Shown here: one piece after another, positions 36,859 through 45,966 of the stretch
Layout: every line of letters starts with the position of its first letter
How positions within the stretch are numbered: the first letter of the stretch is position 1
Source of the DNA: Nitrosomonas sp. HPC101
GTDB lineage: Bacteria; Pseudomonadota; Gammaproteobacteria; Burkholderiales; Nitrosomonadaceae
DNA length: 64,000 bases
Assembly (NCBI RefSeq): GCF_009833125.1
Contig: NZ_QRCC01000010.1
Span: 186,001-250,000 of the forward strand
Reading direction: 5' to 3'
Program-made: the position numbers and the translations under genes
Notes under the pieces: model-generated
Database searches by the model: none
What the model saw: the letters and a program-made list of their open reading frames with translations, nothing else
What the model was told of the DNA's origin: nothing

Positions 36859-37097
36859 CAGTTCAGCTCCGCATCGCATTTTTCCACAGGGGCATCCATC
36901 CCTGCGCGAATAGACTCCCGCATACCAGGTACGGAAAGCAGGTAAAGTGTTTCCTGAATGGCCAACCAATTTTCTTCCGATACCAGGATCGCTTTGTTCC
37001 GCTTACCCAGGATGACGATCGGCTGGTGGGATTCGGCAGCTTCATCAATCAACCGATAAAGATTGCTGCGCGCCTCTGTTGCAGTGATTCCGGTCAT
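36855..37097 (-). CDS. yefM: YefM/Phd-family antitoxin
   Basis: An intact 80-residue antitoxin: ITATEARSNLYRLIDEAAES (DNA-binding N-terminal domain), QPIVILGKRNKAILVSEENW (the conserved strand pair) and a toxin-binding tail ending KCDAELNW. It overlaps the toxin start by four bases (GTGA), the usual order. Its toxin partner is frameshifted, so this may be an orphan antitoxin that still autoregulates. Confidence 0.9.
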   Translation of the reverse strand: MTGITATEARSNLYRLIDEAAESHQPIVILGKRNKAILVSEENWLAIQETLYLLSVPGMRESIRAGMDAPVEKCDAELNW

Positions 37098-37234
37098 AAC
37101 ACACCTCTTGCGTATTCAACTCTTGGCCAATTGTACACTTACGGGACGTACGTCAAGAAGTACGTGTTGCATGACGCCTGAGCTTACCCGAGTGCGGAAG
37201 CGGTAATTGTCAACACAGTTGTCACTGATTTTAA

Positions 37235-37540
37235 AAATCTCAGGCCACCTGCCTGAGAATAGATGCTGCAGTTCTGGAGGTTGGAGATGTTTTCTCGGGG
37301 TTGAGGTAAACAGTTTCAACCGGATTCCAGTTTCTGGTTTTTCCCGACCAGCGTTGTGGATGGCGTGCACGCACAGCCTCATAAACAGCATGACGCTGTG
37401 CGAACAGGGCTTTGTCCTCGCCGCGGTGGCGTTGTTCTGGTGTGACAAACCGGATAGCGCTGTGACGATGCGTGGTGTTGTAATGACCTGCCCCCTGCTG
37501 GCGTACCAACTTGGAGTTCGGAAATCCGGCTGCAAGGTTA
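37235..37540 (-). mobile_element. IS3-family transposase C-terminal remnant 1
   Basis: The leftward frame reads THRHSAIRFVTPEQRHRGED, then RHAVYEAVRARHPQRWSG and TRNWNPVETVYLNPE, the C-terminal end of an IS3-type integrase/transposase. The rest of the gene and both IS ends are missing. It directly adjoins a second, different IS3 fragment. Confidence 0.8.
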
Positions 37541-37544
37541 ACTG

Positions 37545-37762
37545 ACTTCCTTGTTTTGGTGATGCTGGGTTGGATCCATCCTTCTTTTCCGATGCAGGGC
37601 GGCGAACTTGGCTGGCGGCATGCGTTTGCAGCTACTGTGCTGACTTCGTTGTAATTCTGCCGCCAGTCCGTGATGGTGGCTCTGGCCTGCGGTAGCGTCT
37701 CGAACCAGTGCTCGTTCAGGCACTCGTCCCGGAACTTGCCGTTGAAGCTCTCGATATAGCCG
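37545..37762 (-). mobile_element. IS3-family transposase remnant 2, fused to receptor remnant
   Basis: The leftward frame begins GYIESFNGKFRDECLNEHWF and continues ETLPQARATITDWRQNYNE, the conserved rve C-terminal region with its catalytic Glu (the E of YIESFNG). After NYNE it drifts out of frame (a frame-shifted SSCKRMPPAKFAALHRKR follows in another phase). The 5' part is replaced, at a shared GATATAGCCG, by the end of a TonB receptor gene. Confidence 0.8.
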
Positions 37763-37913
37763 GAAACGCTGAGGCGTGATGTTCAACGTCCAGAATCTGT
37801 TCGACAAACGGTATGCGGTGGATGTCAACAAGGATACAGCAGGCACACGCACCAGCTTTACCCTGGGCATGCCCAGAACGTTCATGGGGTATGTTTCTTC
37901 TTATAAGTTCTGA
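37754..37913 (+). pseudogene. 3' remnant of a fourth TonB receptor
   Basis: The rightward reading YSRKR-stop-GVMFNVQNLFDKRYAVDV to the final SYKF and TGA at 37911 is a close copy of the last 50 codons of the receptor at 27057. From 37776 on there are only four substitutions and one 3-base insertion over about 135 bases; upstream of that the copies diverge more and W has become a TGA stop. So this is a paralogue rather than a fresh duplicate. It lies downstream of the BNR/thioredoxin pair at 34312-36164, on the same strand, and is cut on its 5' side by IS3 debris. Confidence 0.88.
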
Positions 37914-38201
37914 TGCGGCCTTGCTTTGAGCCAGTCAATTGCAAAAAATACCGGAGCATTACGGTCTGCGGCACGGGCAGACGTGCCCGGTTACGGAAGC
38001 GATATATGGTGTTTTATAAACAAATCTGCTCAAGCAGCATCATCTTGAACAATCATCAGTGCATCAACGCTCCTGCTCGCTACTATGGATTGCTCGCACT
38101 TGCATAGCCTTGGTCGTAATCGCTTCCAATCAACCAATGTGCTTATCTTTATAGGTATTTTGCTTCAGTTAAATAGACTGTAACTTATTACATTTGAATA
38201 T

Positions 38202-39734
38202 CTATTGATTCATTTCACCCCCCAAAGATAAAGAATTTAAATTGAAAGAGATGCAGAAATTCTGAGCATCAATATCTAAACGAATTCGGCGAATAACAGC
38301 AGTAGAACTCCATTTAGGTATCGTGCGAAGATCAATTAAATATTTTCCGGTGAGTAATGGAAATCTTGTGCTGTTTTCTTCATCGAAGGAAGAGCGCTCA
38401 TCCCCAAGCCAGAATAGCTGTACAGGCACCGACGATGAATTATCGTCGCAAGTTAGATCAATATTCAGGTAGCGTACATCCGAAGAATTTATATTGTTCG
38501 ATAAAGCAAAATCAATGAAGGGATCGTTCCCGTTAATTCTGAATTTGTGATTCAAGTGATCACTTAAAAGGTGATTTGATGCTACCGCGATAGTTGACTG
38601 AGTTTGCTTAAATCCATTTTTCATTGGGATCAGGGTTGGTGGTGGGTAAGCGGCAAACCATGGTGCTCTCGCTGTGCGCTCAACGACTGTTAAAAAAACG
38701 TAATCAGGTTTGAATTTTTCGACCAAATCTGCGAAACGTCCATTCGGCCTTAATGCTTCCGACCAATGCAATTGAAGCACCTCACTGAATGTTGCGGATA
38801 TCAGGGGTGATATTGCGATTCCAAAAGAATCTCGCAGCCAAAGAACCTTTTTTTTATTAAGAGCCCCATCTGATTGGATCAGGACTGGTTTCAACGAAGG
38901 TTGGATGCGGGGATTACCACCTCGATAAATGATCTGCTTCGTGTCAAAATCCAGTTGTGTGGTTTGTATGGGAAGATCCGACGCATAAATGATCGGTTCG
39001 GAATCAGAAAGCTGTTTTGTAAGCCGAAGAAAATTTGCCAAATCTCCCCCGCCACGAGGGTCAATGTGCTTAAGTTTGTACGCATTTTGTGAAGGCCATT
39101 GTATTTCTGGTGCTGTTTCTTTCAGCTGCTGCGCAAATGCTTGAAAAGCAATTGCTGCGCCCAAGGCATTCCAGTGTGTATCTGTTTTGTAGTATAGCGG
39201 CGCTTGCTGATTGATCTTGGCCGCTAACAAGCTACTTCTTAAATCAACATAATGCTCCGTTCCTGTTTCGGAAAGTAAGGCATCGGTAGCGTTTGGCGTG
39301 TGTGGTTTGGCCCAGTTGGGCAGGTATTCCGGGTAAATAGTGCCTTTGTTTGGGCTGATCATAATCTTGAAAACTGCGACCCCTTTACTTGATAGATATG
39401 CGCTCCAAGCTTCGGTGGCCTTACTAATATCCTTGGCAAGAACAAAGTCGGCTCTGGATGGAGGTCGGCGATCTATCGTCCGGGTTTGTTCATATTGATC
39501 CCCAAGAAACAACCAATCTTCATGACCGATGATTACCTGTTCAGGATCCGTGCTGATTCCTAATGGATAAAGAAGCCTCGCGATCCATTCCGAGATAAAG
39601 TCCATGTTGTATAAGAATGTTCTTTCTTTCCATTTGATGGTGGCTTGATTCGGTGCGGAAAGAATATTGATACCAGGAACCGCTAACAGACCCATCAAGG
39701 CTATGGACAGAAAAATAAATACGCCATGTTTCAT
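38202..39734 (-). CDS. AlgJ/AlgX-like O-acetyltransferase (SGNH/DHHW family)
   Basis: A 510-residue exported protein with an N-terminal membrane/signal segment (GVFIFLSIALMGLLAVPGI). The AlgX/AlgJ domain shows GHEDWLFLGDQYEQTRTID near residue 70, YYKTDTHWNALGA near 180 (catalytic Asp-His) and WLRDSFGIAISPL near 300 (Ser). A C-terminal beta-rich part is not recognised. Such proteins transfer acetyl groups to exopolysaccharide in the periplasm, taking them from an MBOAT partner; the AlgI-like gene lies 9 bases upstream. No polymer synthase is present nearby. Confidence 0.82.
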   Translation of the reverse strand: MKHGVFIFLSIALMGLLAVPGINILSAPNQATIKWKERTFLYNMDFISEWIARLLYPLGISTDPEQVIIGHEDWLFLGDQYEQTRTIDRRPPSRADFVLAKDISKATEAWSAYLSSKGVAVFKIMISPNKGTIYPEYLPNWAKPHTPNATDALLSETGTEHYVDLRSSLLAAKINQQAPLYYKTDTHWNALGAAIAFQAFAQQLKETAPEIQWPSQNAYKLKHIDPRGGGDLANFLRLTKQLSDSEPIIYASDLPIQTTQLDFDTKQIIYRGGNPRIQPSLKPVLIQSDGALNKKKVLWLRDSFGIAISPLISATFSEVLQLHWSEALRPNGRFADLVEKFKPDYVFLTVVERTARAPWFAAYPPPTLIPMKNGFKQTQSTIAVASNHLLSDHLNHKFRINGNDPFIDFALSNNINSSDVRYLNIDLTCDDNSSSVPVQLFWLGDERSSFDEENSTRFPLLTGKYLIDLRTIPKWSSTAVIRRIRLDIDAQNFCISFNLNSLSLGGEMNQ

Positions 39735-39743
39735 GGTGGACGT

Positions 39744-41237
39744 TCAGAAATTGAAGTAAAGAAATATGCTGCTAGTTGCTGCAAGCATGAAATACATTGC
39801 TGTTATAAAAAGAAAGATGCTATAGGTCAATTTTTGGGTTCCGATGCCCTCCTGCACTAGTTCTATAGAATTTTTCTGAGTAATGATTACAAATGCAGTA
39901 ATGATGGCCAGATAGATGGGAATTTGCCCGATAAGGCTTGCAGGTGCCAGATTTATCAGGATATCGGACAGCCACCCGGCCCAGGCAAGATCTGATATTG
40001 GAATTGTTCCGGCCGTGCCTTCGGATGCAGAACGCAAATCAATCATTCCATGCAGTACACGCAATGCATCATCCAGTGTATTGGCACGAAAAAACACCCA
40101 CGCGATATTCACAAACATGAAGGTCGTGGCCCATGCCAGAAAAGGAGGTAATGGGCGGTTTAAACGTTTCCAGAAACGATGAATTATGAGAGCGGCACCA
40201 TGCAAGGCACCCCAAATCACAAACATCCAGGTCGCACCGTGCCATAGACCACCAAGAACAAAAGTAATGAAAAGGTTCAGATAGGTACGGTATTCACCAC
40301 AACGATTTCCACCCAGGGGAATGTATAGAAGATCACGAAGAAAACTGCTTAAGGTGATGTGCCATCGGCGCCAGAAGTCTTGGATATCCAGCGACTTGTA
40401 GGGTGAATTAAAATTGATTGGTAACCAAATATTGAATAATAGTGAAGCGCCAATAGCCATGTCACAATAGCCGCTAAAATCAAAGTAGAGCTGGAAGGAA
40501 TAAGATAGGCTTGTTGCCCAGGCAGTAAAAAAATCGAGTGTCTGCCCACTATCGAATCCAGCGGTTGCCCAAACAGCAAAACTATCAGCAATGACAACTT
40601 TCTTGAAAAATCCTATGGCAAAAATAAATAAACCTTTAAGAATGTTTGAATATCTGCGGGTTAGCGTCCAGCGCGAAGCAAACTGAGGCATGATCTGACC
40701 GTGATGAACAATGGGACCGGCAATCAAATGCGGGAAAAAGGTTACAAATAATGAATAATTCAGCAAGTCATATTCAGCAGTTTCTCCTCGATAACTATCT
40801 ACCAAATAAACGATTTGCGTGAAAGTAAAGAAACTGATGGCTAGCGGCAGGATGATGTGAGGCAGGTTGAAGCTTGTGGTAAAGACAATATTGATGTTAT
40901 CAAGCAAGAAATCAGTATATTTGTAATACCCGAGCAACATCAGATTGATTAAAATACCTGTTGCGAGCACTACTTTTCTATTGATGGCTTGTATTCCTCT
41001 CTCTTTGCGTGATTTGTCATGCGATTGGGCAAGTCCTGTGCCAATTGCAAAGTTTAAAAGAATTGATCCAAGGATTAGAGGCAGATACCGGATATCCCAA
41101 TAAGCATAAAAGAACAAACTTGCGGTAATTAACCAGAGTTTTCCAGCAATAATCAAACGACGGTGATTCAGATAAAAATAAATAAAGAAGGATATTGGCA
41201 GAAAAAGAAAAATGAATTGCCATGAACTGAAAATCAT
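39744..41237 (-). CDS. AlgI-like MBOAT O-acyltransferase
   Basis: A 497-residue polytopic membrane protein. MIFSSWQFIFLFLPISFFIY at the N-terminus is typical of AlgI/DltB-type proteins, and the MBOAT active site is visible at GGLWHGATWMFVIWGALHG near residue 335; LYFDFSGYCDMAIG and WRRWHITLSSFLRDLLYIPLG also match. It moves acetyl groups across the inner membrane for polysaccharide acetylation with the AlgJ-like protein. ATG 41237 gives the family start; the frame runs back to 41369 into an IS256 remnant whose end begins 25 bases upstream, so the original promoter may have been replaced. Confidence 0.9.
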   Translation of the reverse strand: MIFSSWQFIFLFLPISFFIYFYLNHRRLIIAGKLWLITASLFFYAYWDIRYLPLILGSILLNFAIGTGLAQSHDKSRKERGIQAINRKVVLATGILINLMLLGYYKYTDFLLDNINIVFTTSFNLPHIILPLAISFFTFTQIVYLVDSYRGETAEYDLLNYSLFVTFFPHLIAGPIVHHGQIMPQFASRWTLTRRYSNILKGLFIFAIGFFKKVVIADSFAVWATAGFDSGQTLDFFTAWATSLSYSFQLYFDFSGYCDMAIGASLLFNIWLPINFNSPYKSLDIQDFWRRWHITLSSFLRDLLYIPLGGNRCGEYRTYLNLFITFVLGGLWHGATWMFVIWGALHGAALIIHRFWKRLNRPLPPFLAWATTFMFVNIAWVFFRANTLDDALRVLHGMIDLRSASEGTAGTIPISDLAWAGWLSDILINLAPASLIGQIPIYLAIITAFVIITQKNSIELVQEGIGTQKLTYSIFLFITAMYFMLAATSSIFLYFNF

Positions 41238-41261
41238 GTTTGTCGAGTAAATTTGGATGTA

Positions 41262-42010
41262 GGGGAACCTCTGAACAACATCGTTCAGGAATGAGCTATG
41301 ATTAAATCTGGCGTATGACAATGGAGAAGAGAGCGGTGTAATCTGTTGATAAAGATCTCGGCAGATCAATCAATAGAAGGAAACACCGCAATGAGAGATG
41401 ATAATGTTTTAGAACTGAACGATCCAGAACAAAATGATCCGTCACAGGTAGTTTTGCGTGAAGGCGCCCGTAAGATGCTGGCGGCAGCGGTTGAACCGGA
41501 GGTAACTGGTTTTATCAATCAGTATGGCCGTTTAACAACGGATACGAGTAAAGCGGCAGTGGTCAGAAATGGCTATCTGCCTGAGCGTACTATTCAAACC
41601 GGACTGGGGGATATGGCAGTCAAAGTCCCGAAAGTACGGGATCGTTCTGGTTTTGGCATCAAATTCAGCAGCAGTTTGATCTTTTCTACTTGAAACGCAC
41701 CCGAAATATGGAAGAATTTTGACCCTAGCTCTATCTGAGAGGTGTTTCAACGGAAATTTTCACCGAGAGGCGCTGAAACATCTGTTGGGATCTGATGCAC
41801 TGGGTTGTCGCCGGTAACGATAGTCGCTTAAAGCGAGTCTGGGTCGGTATCATTGAATCTGTGACGGATTTTCGGCAATTCTCACCGTGGCCTGAACAGA
41901 GTCAAGGGAAATTACTTGGGCATGAAAGCTTATATCGGAGCCGATGCCAACAGTACACTGATCGCAGCAACATCAGTGCTTTCCGGGTTGTCTGGAGATT
42001 CTCGTGAGCG
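41262..42010 (+). mobile_element. Decayed IS256-family element
   Basis: From ATG 41391 the frame encodes the N-terminus of an IS256/mutator transposase: LREGARKMLAAAVEPEVTGF, VRNGYLPERTIQTGLGDMAV and KVPKVRDRSGFGIKFSSSL. It is then broken by a frameshift near 41675 (YLKRTRNMEEF continues in another frame) and by further stops. Degraded pieces (YLRGVSTEIFTE, SRLKRVWVGIIES) continue to about 42007. The presumed left end is GGGGAACCTCTGAACAAC at 41262. It is non-functional. Confidence 0.85.
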
Positions 42011-42092
42011 AGCCTGAAGTTTGTTTTGAGTCAGCGTTTAAGGGGATACTATATGAGGAAAACTCTGCAATCATCTGAATCACCATATAACC

Positions 42093-43358
42093 ATGCGTAT
42101 TGCCATTATCGGCGCCGGGTGTTCCGGTCTCACCGCGATCAAGCAGCTCGCTGCAGCAGGTTTGCACGATATCGTCTGCTATGAAAAAAATGGCTGGATT
42201 GGTGGAAACTGGGCGTATGCAGCTGATCCCGATTGTAGCAGTATCAGCCAGAAGACACACACCATTTCCAGTAAATCACTTTCCCAGTTCAGTGATTTTC
42301 CCATGCCGGAGGATTATCCAGATTACCCTGGGCACACACAGATACTCGCTTATTTCCAGGCATACGCCCGGCATTTCCAGCTGGAAAGCTATATCCGTTT
42401 CAACACCACAGTACTGCAAGTGGAAAAAACAGCAGAGGAACGCTGGCGATTGACACTGGAGGATGGCAGTCAGCCGGAATTCGATTGTCTGGTGATTGCA
42501 AACGGACACCTGACCATGCCGCGTCATCCAGATTGGAAAAAGGATTTCAGTGGTCAGTACCTGCATGCACGTGAATTCAAAACCGCGCAAGGGCTGGAAA
42601 ACAAGAAAGTGTTGGTGGTGGGAGCGGGAAATTCCGGCTGTGATTGTGCAGTTGAGGCAAGCTATGTCGCCGCGCAGGTCGATTTCAGTTTACGCACGCC
42701 GCAGTACATTATTCCCAAGCTCATCATGGGGAAGCCGACTGACACCTATGCCGCCACCATGCAGTGGCTGCCGCAGCGTATTCAGGGCTGGCTGCAAAAG
42801 ATCTCATTGCGTATCCAGATCGGGCATTACCGCGATTATCATTTGCCCGAACCGGATTTTTCTCCGACACAAGCACACCCGACCATCAATTCGGCAATTT
42901 TCGACAAGATCCGGCATGGCCGGATACACCCTCGTCCGGGGGTACAAAGTATTTCCGGACAAACCGTATTTTTTACCGATGGCTCGTCGGCGCAATACGA
43001 TGTCATTATTGCCGCAACGGGCTATCAAATCAGTTTTCCTTTCTTTCCAGCCGATTTTATCCACTGGCAGGACGGCAATTCCATTCCGCTATATTTGCGT
43101 GTTTTTCATCCCGATCATCCCAGCCTGTTTTTTATTGGGCTGATCCAGCCGCAAGGTTGTCTCTGGACACTGACCGAAATGCAATCCCGCCTGGTTGCAC
43201 GCTTGCTGGCTGGAGAAACGCAATTACCCGCTCACTGGCGGCAACTGGCTCTGGCAGAAGGGATAAGCTGGCAGCACCAGTATATCCATCGCCCGCGTCA
43301 CATACTGGAAGTAGCATATTTCTCTTATCTGCAACGTTTACTGAAACTGATCCGGTAA
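42093..43358 (+). CDS. Flavin-containing monooxygenase-like oxidoreductase
   Basis: A 421-residue FAD/NADPH protein. The N-terminal FAD-binding fingerprint is IAIIGAGCSGLTAIKQL (residues 3-19), followed by NGWIGGNW; the second (NADPH) dinucleotide fold is VLVVGAGNSGCDCAVEAS near residue 172; the ATGYQ motif is IIAATGYQISF near 305. These are the marks of class B flavin monooxygenases (FMO type). The substrate is unknown. It ends before an 8-bp hairpin (43382-43409). Confidence 0.85.
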   Translation: MRIAIIGAGCSGLTAIKQLAAAGLHDIVCYEKNGWIGGNWAYAADPDCSSISQKTHTISSKSLSQFSDFPMPEDYPDYPGHTQILAYFQAYARHFQLESYIRFNTTVLQVEKTAEERWRLTLEDGSQPEFDCLVIANGHLTMPRHPDWKKDFSGQYLHAREFKTAQGLENKKVLVVGAGNSGCDCAVEASYVAAQVDFSLRTPQYIIPKLIMGKPTDTYAATMQWLPQRIQGWLQKISLRIQIGHYRDYHLPEPDFSPTQAHPTINSAIFDKIRHGRIHPRPGVQSISGQTVFFTDGSSAQYDVIIAATGYQISFPFFPADFIHWQDGNSIPLYLRVFHPDHPSLFFIGLIQPQGCLWTLTEMQSRLVARLLAGETQLPAHWRQLALAEGISWQHQYIHRPRHILEVAYFSYLQRLLKLIR

Positions 43359-43381
43359 GCATCCAGCGGCAGGAATGGGCG

Positions 43382-43409
43382 AACTGCCCCATCACACAAC
43401 AGGGCAGTT
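43382..43409 (+). terminator. Hairpin after the FMO-like gene
   Basis: AACTGCCC and GGGCAGTT form a perfect 8-bp stem with a 12-base loop, 24 bases after the FMO stop. No T-run follows, so termination is uncertain. Confidence 0.4.
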
Positions 43410-43584
43410 ATGAGGAGTACGTATGAATAAACAGCACGGATTGGCTGCCACATCGTTTCTCGGCATTATTCTGGGATTGGGTCGCTATACTGCTGGACCT
43501 TGGTTTAGTGATTTTCTTCACCCAGGCAAAAGTCGTGGCCTGATGCAATTCCTGGCTGCTCCAGGTGAAACAGTGCGATATCTG

Positions 43585-44577
43585 TTATTTAACCAGCCAG
43601 CGAGTGGACATTCCAGCCATCATGTGATCATTGACGTGACAATGAAACAACCAGTTACCTGGCGAACGGGGAACCATGTCAACAGATTTCATGCTGGCTG
43701 GCATGAGTTCGATGACATCGGTTCTGCGATCGTGATCCAGTACAGTTTGACCATGCCAATGTACAGTATGATTATCCACCTCATTACCCAGTGCCATCAG
43801 ATGCCAGCGGACACGTTGTCCGAGTGTGGTCTCAAAGCCTGACAGATTACCGAAAATCCGGCCATTAATTGTATGCTTCAGGCCGCTTTCTTCGTCATTT
43901 TCTTCGTTGAATATCATGTAGAGCGCGATAAATTCCTGATCGATATCGCGCGGAACAGGTCCTTTGCTGTGGCGGGCTTTGTTAGCGGCAGTGATAATAA
44001 TGGTGCCAATTAAGCCGAGATTGATTTCATGTTCTGGTGCGACATGTGAGTGGTAAAGCCAGGCAACGGATGAAGGGTCATCCGGACCGGGTCCGGCATC
44101 CCTATCGACGACCCAGGTATAAGTGTAGCGTCCGCCCGGAGGAACACTGCCGCCTGCTCCGCCATCGGCACCTTCATTATCCTTGTTATACATTACACCG
44201 TGAGGGTGGATTGAGAGTGGCAGATCGGTGTTGTTCAGAAAGTGGACTTGAATGGTATCGCCTACTACGGCACGGATGGTAGGACCCAGAATTCCCATCC
44301 ATTCGGGTTGAGGCAAAGGCTGAGAGTAGCTGCTGTCGGTGTAGCCGATATAGCGGTATTTAGTATAAGCCAACGTATTTCCGTAAACCCCCAATCCCTC
44401 TTCCGGATCGATCTGGTTGCCACCGGACGGAGCGTAATTCCAGTCTGTTTTTTCTGCTGCGATCCAGTATTCCTGCGTACCCATGGCTTGTGCCGCATAA
44501 GATGTTGTAAACAGGATCAGAGGGATAAATAAAGTCGAACATAACCATGAGAATACGTGATCATTCTTTTGATGCAT
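43585..44577 (-). CDS. Two-domain (type B) multicopper oxidase
   Basis: A 330-residue exported copper protein with signal peptide (FSWLCSTLFIPLILFTTSYA). Domain 1 has the trinuclear-site ligands in SIHPHGVMYN and LYHSHVAPEHE but lacks the type-1 Cys. Domain 2 has HTVHWHG and the complete type-1/trinuclear motif LFHCHVNDHMMAGM. Type-1 copper only in domain 2 defines a type-B two-domain MCO, which functions as a trimer. Ammonia oxidisers often encode such blue oxidases. It may oxidise Cu(I), phenols or nitrogen-cycle intermediates; the substrate is unknown. It stands alone, without an operator of the palindromic type upstream. Confidence 0.9.
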   Translation of the reverse strand: MHQKNDHVFSWLCSTLFIPLILFTTSYAAQAMGTQEYWIAAEKTDWNYAPSGGNQIDPEEGLGVYGNTLAYTKYRYIGYTDSSYSQPLPQPEWMGILGPTIRAVVGDTIQVHFLNNTDLPLSIHPHGVMYNKDNEGADGGAGGSVPPGGRYTYTWVVDRDAGPGPDDPSSVAWLYHSHVAPEHEINLGLIGTIIITAANKARHSKGPVPRDIDQEFIALYMIFNEENDEESGLKHTINGRIFGNLSGFETTLGQRVRWHLMALGNEVDNHTVHWHGQTVLDHDRRTDVIELMPASMKSVDMVPRSPGNWLFHCHVNDHMMAGMSTRWLVK

Positions 44578-44651
44578 GACTGCGTTCCTTTGATTTTATT
44601 TTTGATATTTTGGATGTAATGCGATAAGTGGCAAGTATGCATTTATGATGA

Positions 44652-44799
44652 TTAAGAAATCTCTGAAAACTACCTGCGTTGTCATTTCGACGTTAAAAGT
44701 CGACATCAAAATACTTATTTATTACGTATAAACTCCGCTTTTTCACCGACTTTCGCCTTGAACTGACTACCTCGCTGACGTTTTCCAGAGGTTCCTTAG
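44652..44799. repeat. MITE-like element, most complete copy
   Basis: A 148-base element with imperfect inverted ends (TTAAGAAATCTCTGAAAAC on the left and the complement of CTAAGGAACCTCTGGAAAAC on the right). Its reverse strand aligns with 6032-6165 and its outer half with 20539-20607. It has no coding capacity and lies between the MCO gene and a DUF2325 gene. Confidence 0.75.
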
Positions 44800-44826
44800 G
44801 TTGCCAATGAATGAGGTGAGCTGGAT

Positions 44827-45507
44827 TTACCCGGAACGATAACTTGGGTAGCAGTTATCCCGAGAAAGAATATTGACCGCCTTACGAAAAGTAGCCAGAT
44901 CAGAACGTTCCAGCATCACACAGTTTTTACGGGCGTACTGACAATAGTGTTTGACGGTAAAAAAATCGTTGTGGCTGATACAGTCAGCCGGGCAAATGAC
45001 GGTGTGGGCGCAGTCGAGCAAAGTGATCAGACAGCTCACATGATTCTGTGTACTGCTGCGGAAAGCCATAAAACGACCACCGGCAGCTTCGATTAGTCGA
45101 CGATAATCGGCACGTCCGCCTACGCACAAAACAGGCTGATTGAGCAGATAACCTCGCTTTCTTTTAAGGCGATCCGTAGCCGCATTGAAAGGATACGGGT
45201 ACGGTCGATCTGACTTGATCCAGCGCAAGCTGATATCGTTTTGTGTCTTTGATATATCGGGATTAACGTGACAGTCGATTAACGCTTTTGAATGGGTGAA
45301 ATTTTTGAACGAGACACATGATAATGCTGAACGAATCAGGCTATACAGCTGTTTCAGCACGCGTCTTGAGCTTGCGGCCTGGAGTCTATGCTGATGAGGA
45401 AGTCTATTACAGGTTGTGTGATCCTGATGGATCCCGTGTGTTTTTACAAGGTTCGATTGCACTCCCTGACAGGCCGACACCCATGTGGTTCTTTCCAGAA
45501 ATTTCAT
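44827..45507 (-). CDS. DUF2325 domain protein
   Basis: A 226-residue protein whose C-terminal half is a DUF2325 domain: PVLCVGGRADYRRLIEAAGG (residues about 125-145), then HTVICPADCISHNDFFTVK and NCVMLERSDLATFRKAV. The N-terminal half is basic and unrecognised. The same domain ends the larger protein at 50143. It is downstream of hemP and may be part of the Fur-controlled heme cluster. The function of the domain is unknown. Confidence 0.75.
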   Translation of the reverse strand: MKFLERTTWVSACQGVQSNLVKTHGIHQDHTTCNRLPHQHRLQAASSRRVLKQLYSLIRSALSCVSFKNFTHSKALIDCHVNPDISKTQNDISLRWIKSDRPYPYPFNAATDRLKRKRGYLLNQPVLCVGGRADYRRLIEAAGGRFMAFRSSTQNHVSCLITLLDCAHTVICPADCISHNDFFTVKHYCQYARKNCVMLERSDLATFRKAVNILSRDNCYPSYRSG

Positions 45508-45661
45508 GATTATTCCATTTTAGAAAAAATGGCTGGCTTGCCCGGGAGGAGGGCTGGCTTGCCGTCACAAATCACTGGAAGAGGAGAGAGAGAACTGCCA
45601 GTGATCGCCGTGAACGTTAGTGTCTGTCAGCTTTGAGCGCAGATGGCGGCATGATTGCAGA

Positions 45662-45850
45662 TCACTTCGTCAGGATCAGTTTGTCATTGCGCGTCAGGCG
45701 CAAGTGATACTGTTCCCCTCGATGCTGAATGAGTACTTCCTTGCTCATTCCAAACAGATTTTCACTGCTGATCAGTTTGATGGAAAACTGTGGAAGCAAT
45801 TCGTTACTCGACTCGGGATCTGCGTGATATTTGATATCAACTGAGTTCAT
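45662..45850 (-). CDS. hemP: Hemin uptake protein HemP
   Basis: About 62 residues with the HemP core: ISSENLFGMSKEVLIQHRGE then YHLRLTRNDKLILTK. ATG 45850 has GGAG upstream; an ATG four codons earlier (45862) has no ribosome-binding site. HemP is a small regulator or helper of heme uptake genes, found beside heme receptors as here. A Fur box lies just upstream. Confidence 0.9.
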   Translation of the reverse strand: MNSVDIKYHADPESSNELLPQFSIKLISSENLFGMSKEVLIQHRGEQYHLRLTRNDKLILTK

Positions 45851-45873
45851 GCTACGCTCCATTCAAATGTATA

Positions 45874-45892
45874 AATGAGAATTGTTCTCATT
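45874..45892. promoter_or_regulatory. Fur box upstream of hemP
   Basis: AATGAGAATTGTTCTCATT: an 8-3-8 palindrome whose centre TGAGAATTGTTCTCA fits the 7-1-7 Fur consensus. A further GTAATGAGAA half-site follows. It lies 24 bases upstream of the chosen hemP start, on the leftward promoter. Confidence 0.82.
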
Positions 45893-45966
45893 GTAATGAG
45901 AAAAATAATTTATGCAAGCTTTTCTGGAAATATTTTTGAAAAATATTGCATGACGATAAATCCGGA

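Noticed and set aside
43423..43842. Rightward ORF of 139 codons with a good ribosome-binding site (GAGGAG) after the FMO-like gene
   Set aside because: From 43585 on it runs antisense through the multicopper oxidase gene, and its first 54 residues (MNKQHGLAATSFLG...) match no family I know. It may be a truncated gene start, but the evidence is too weak.
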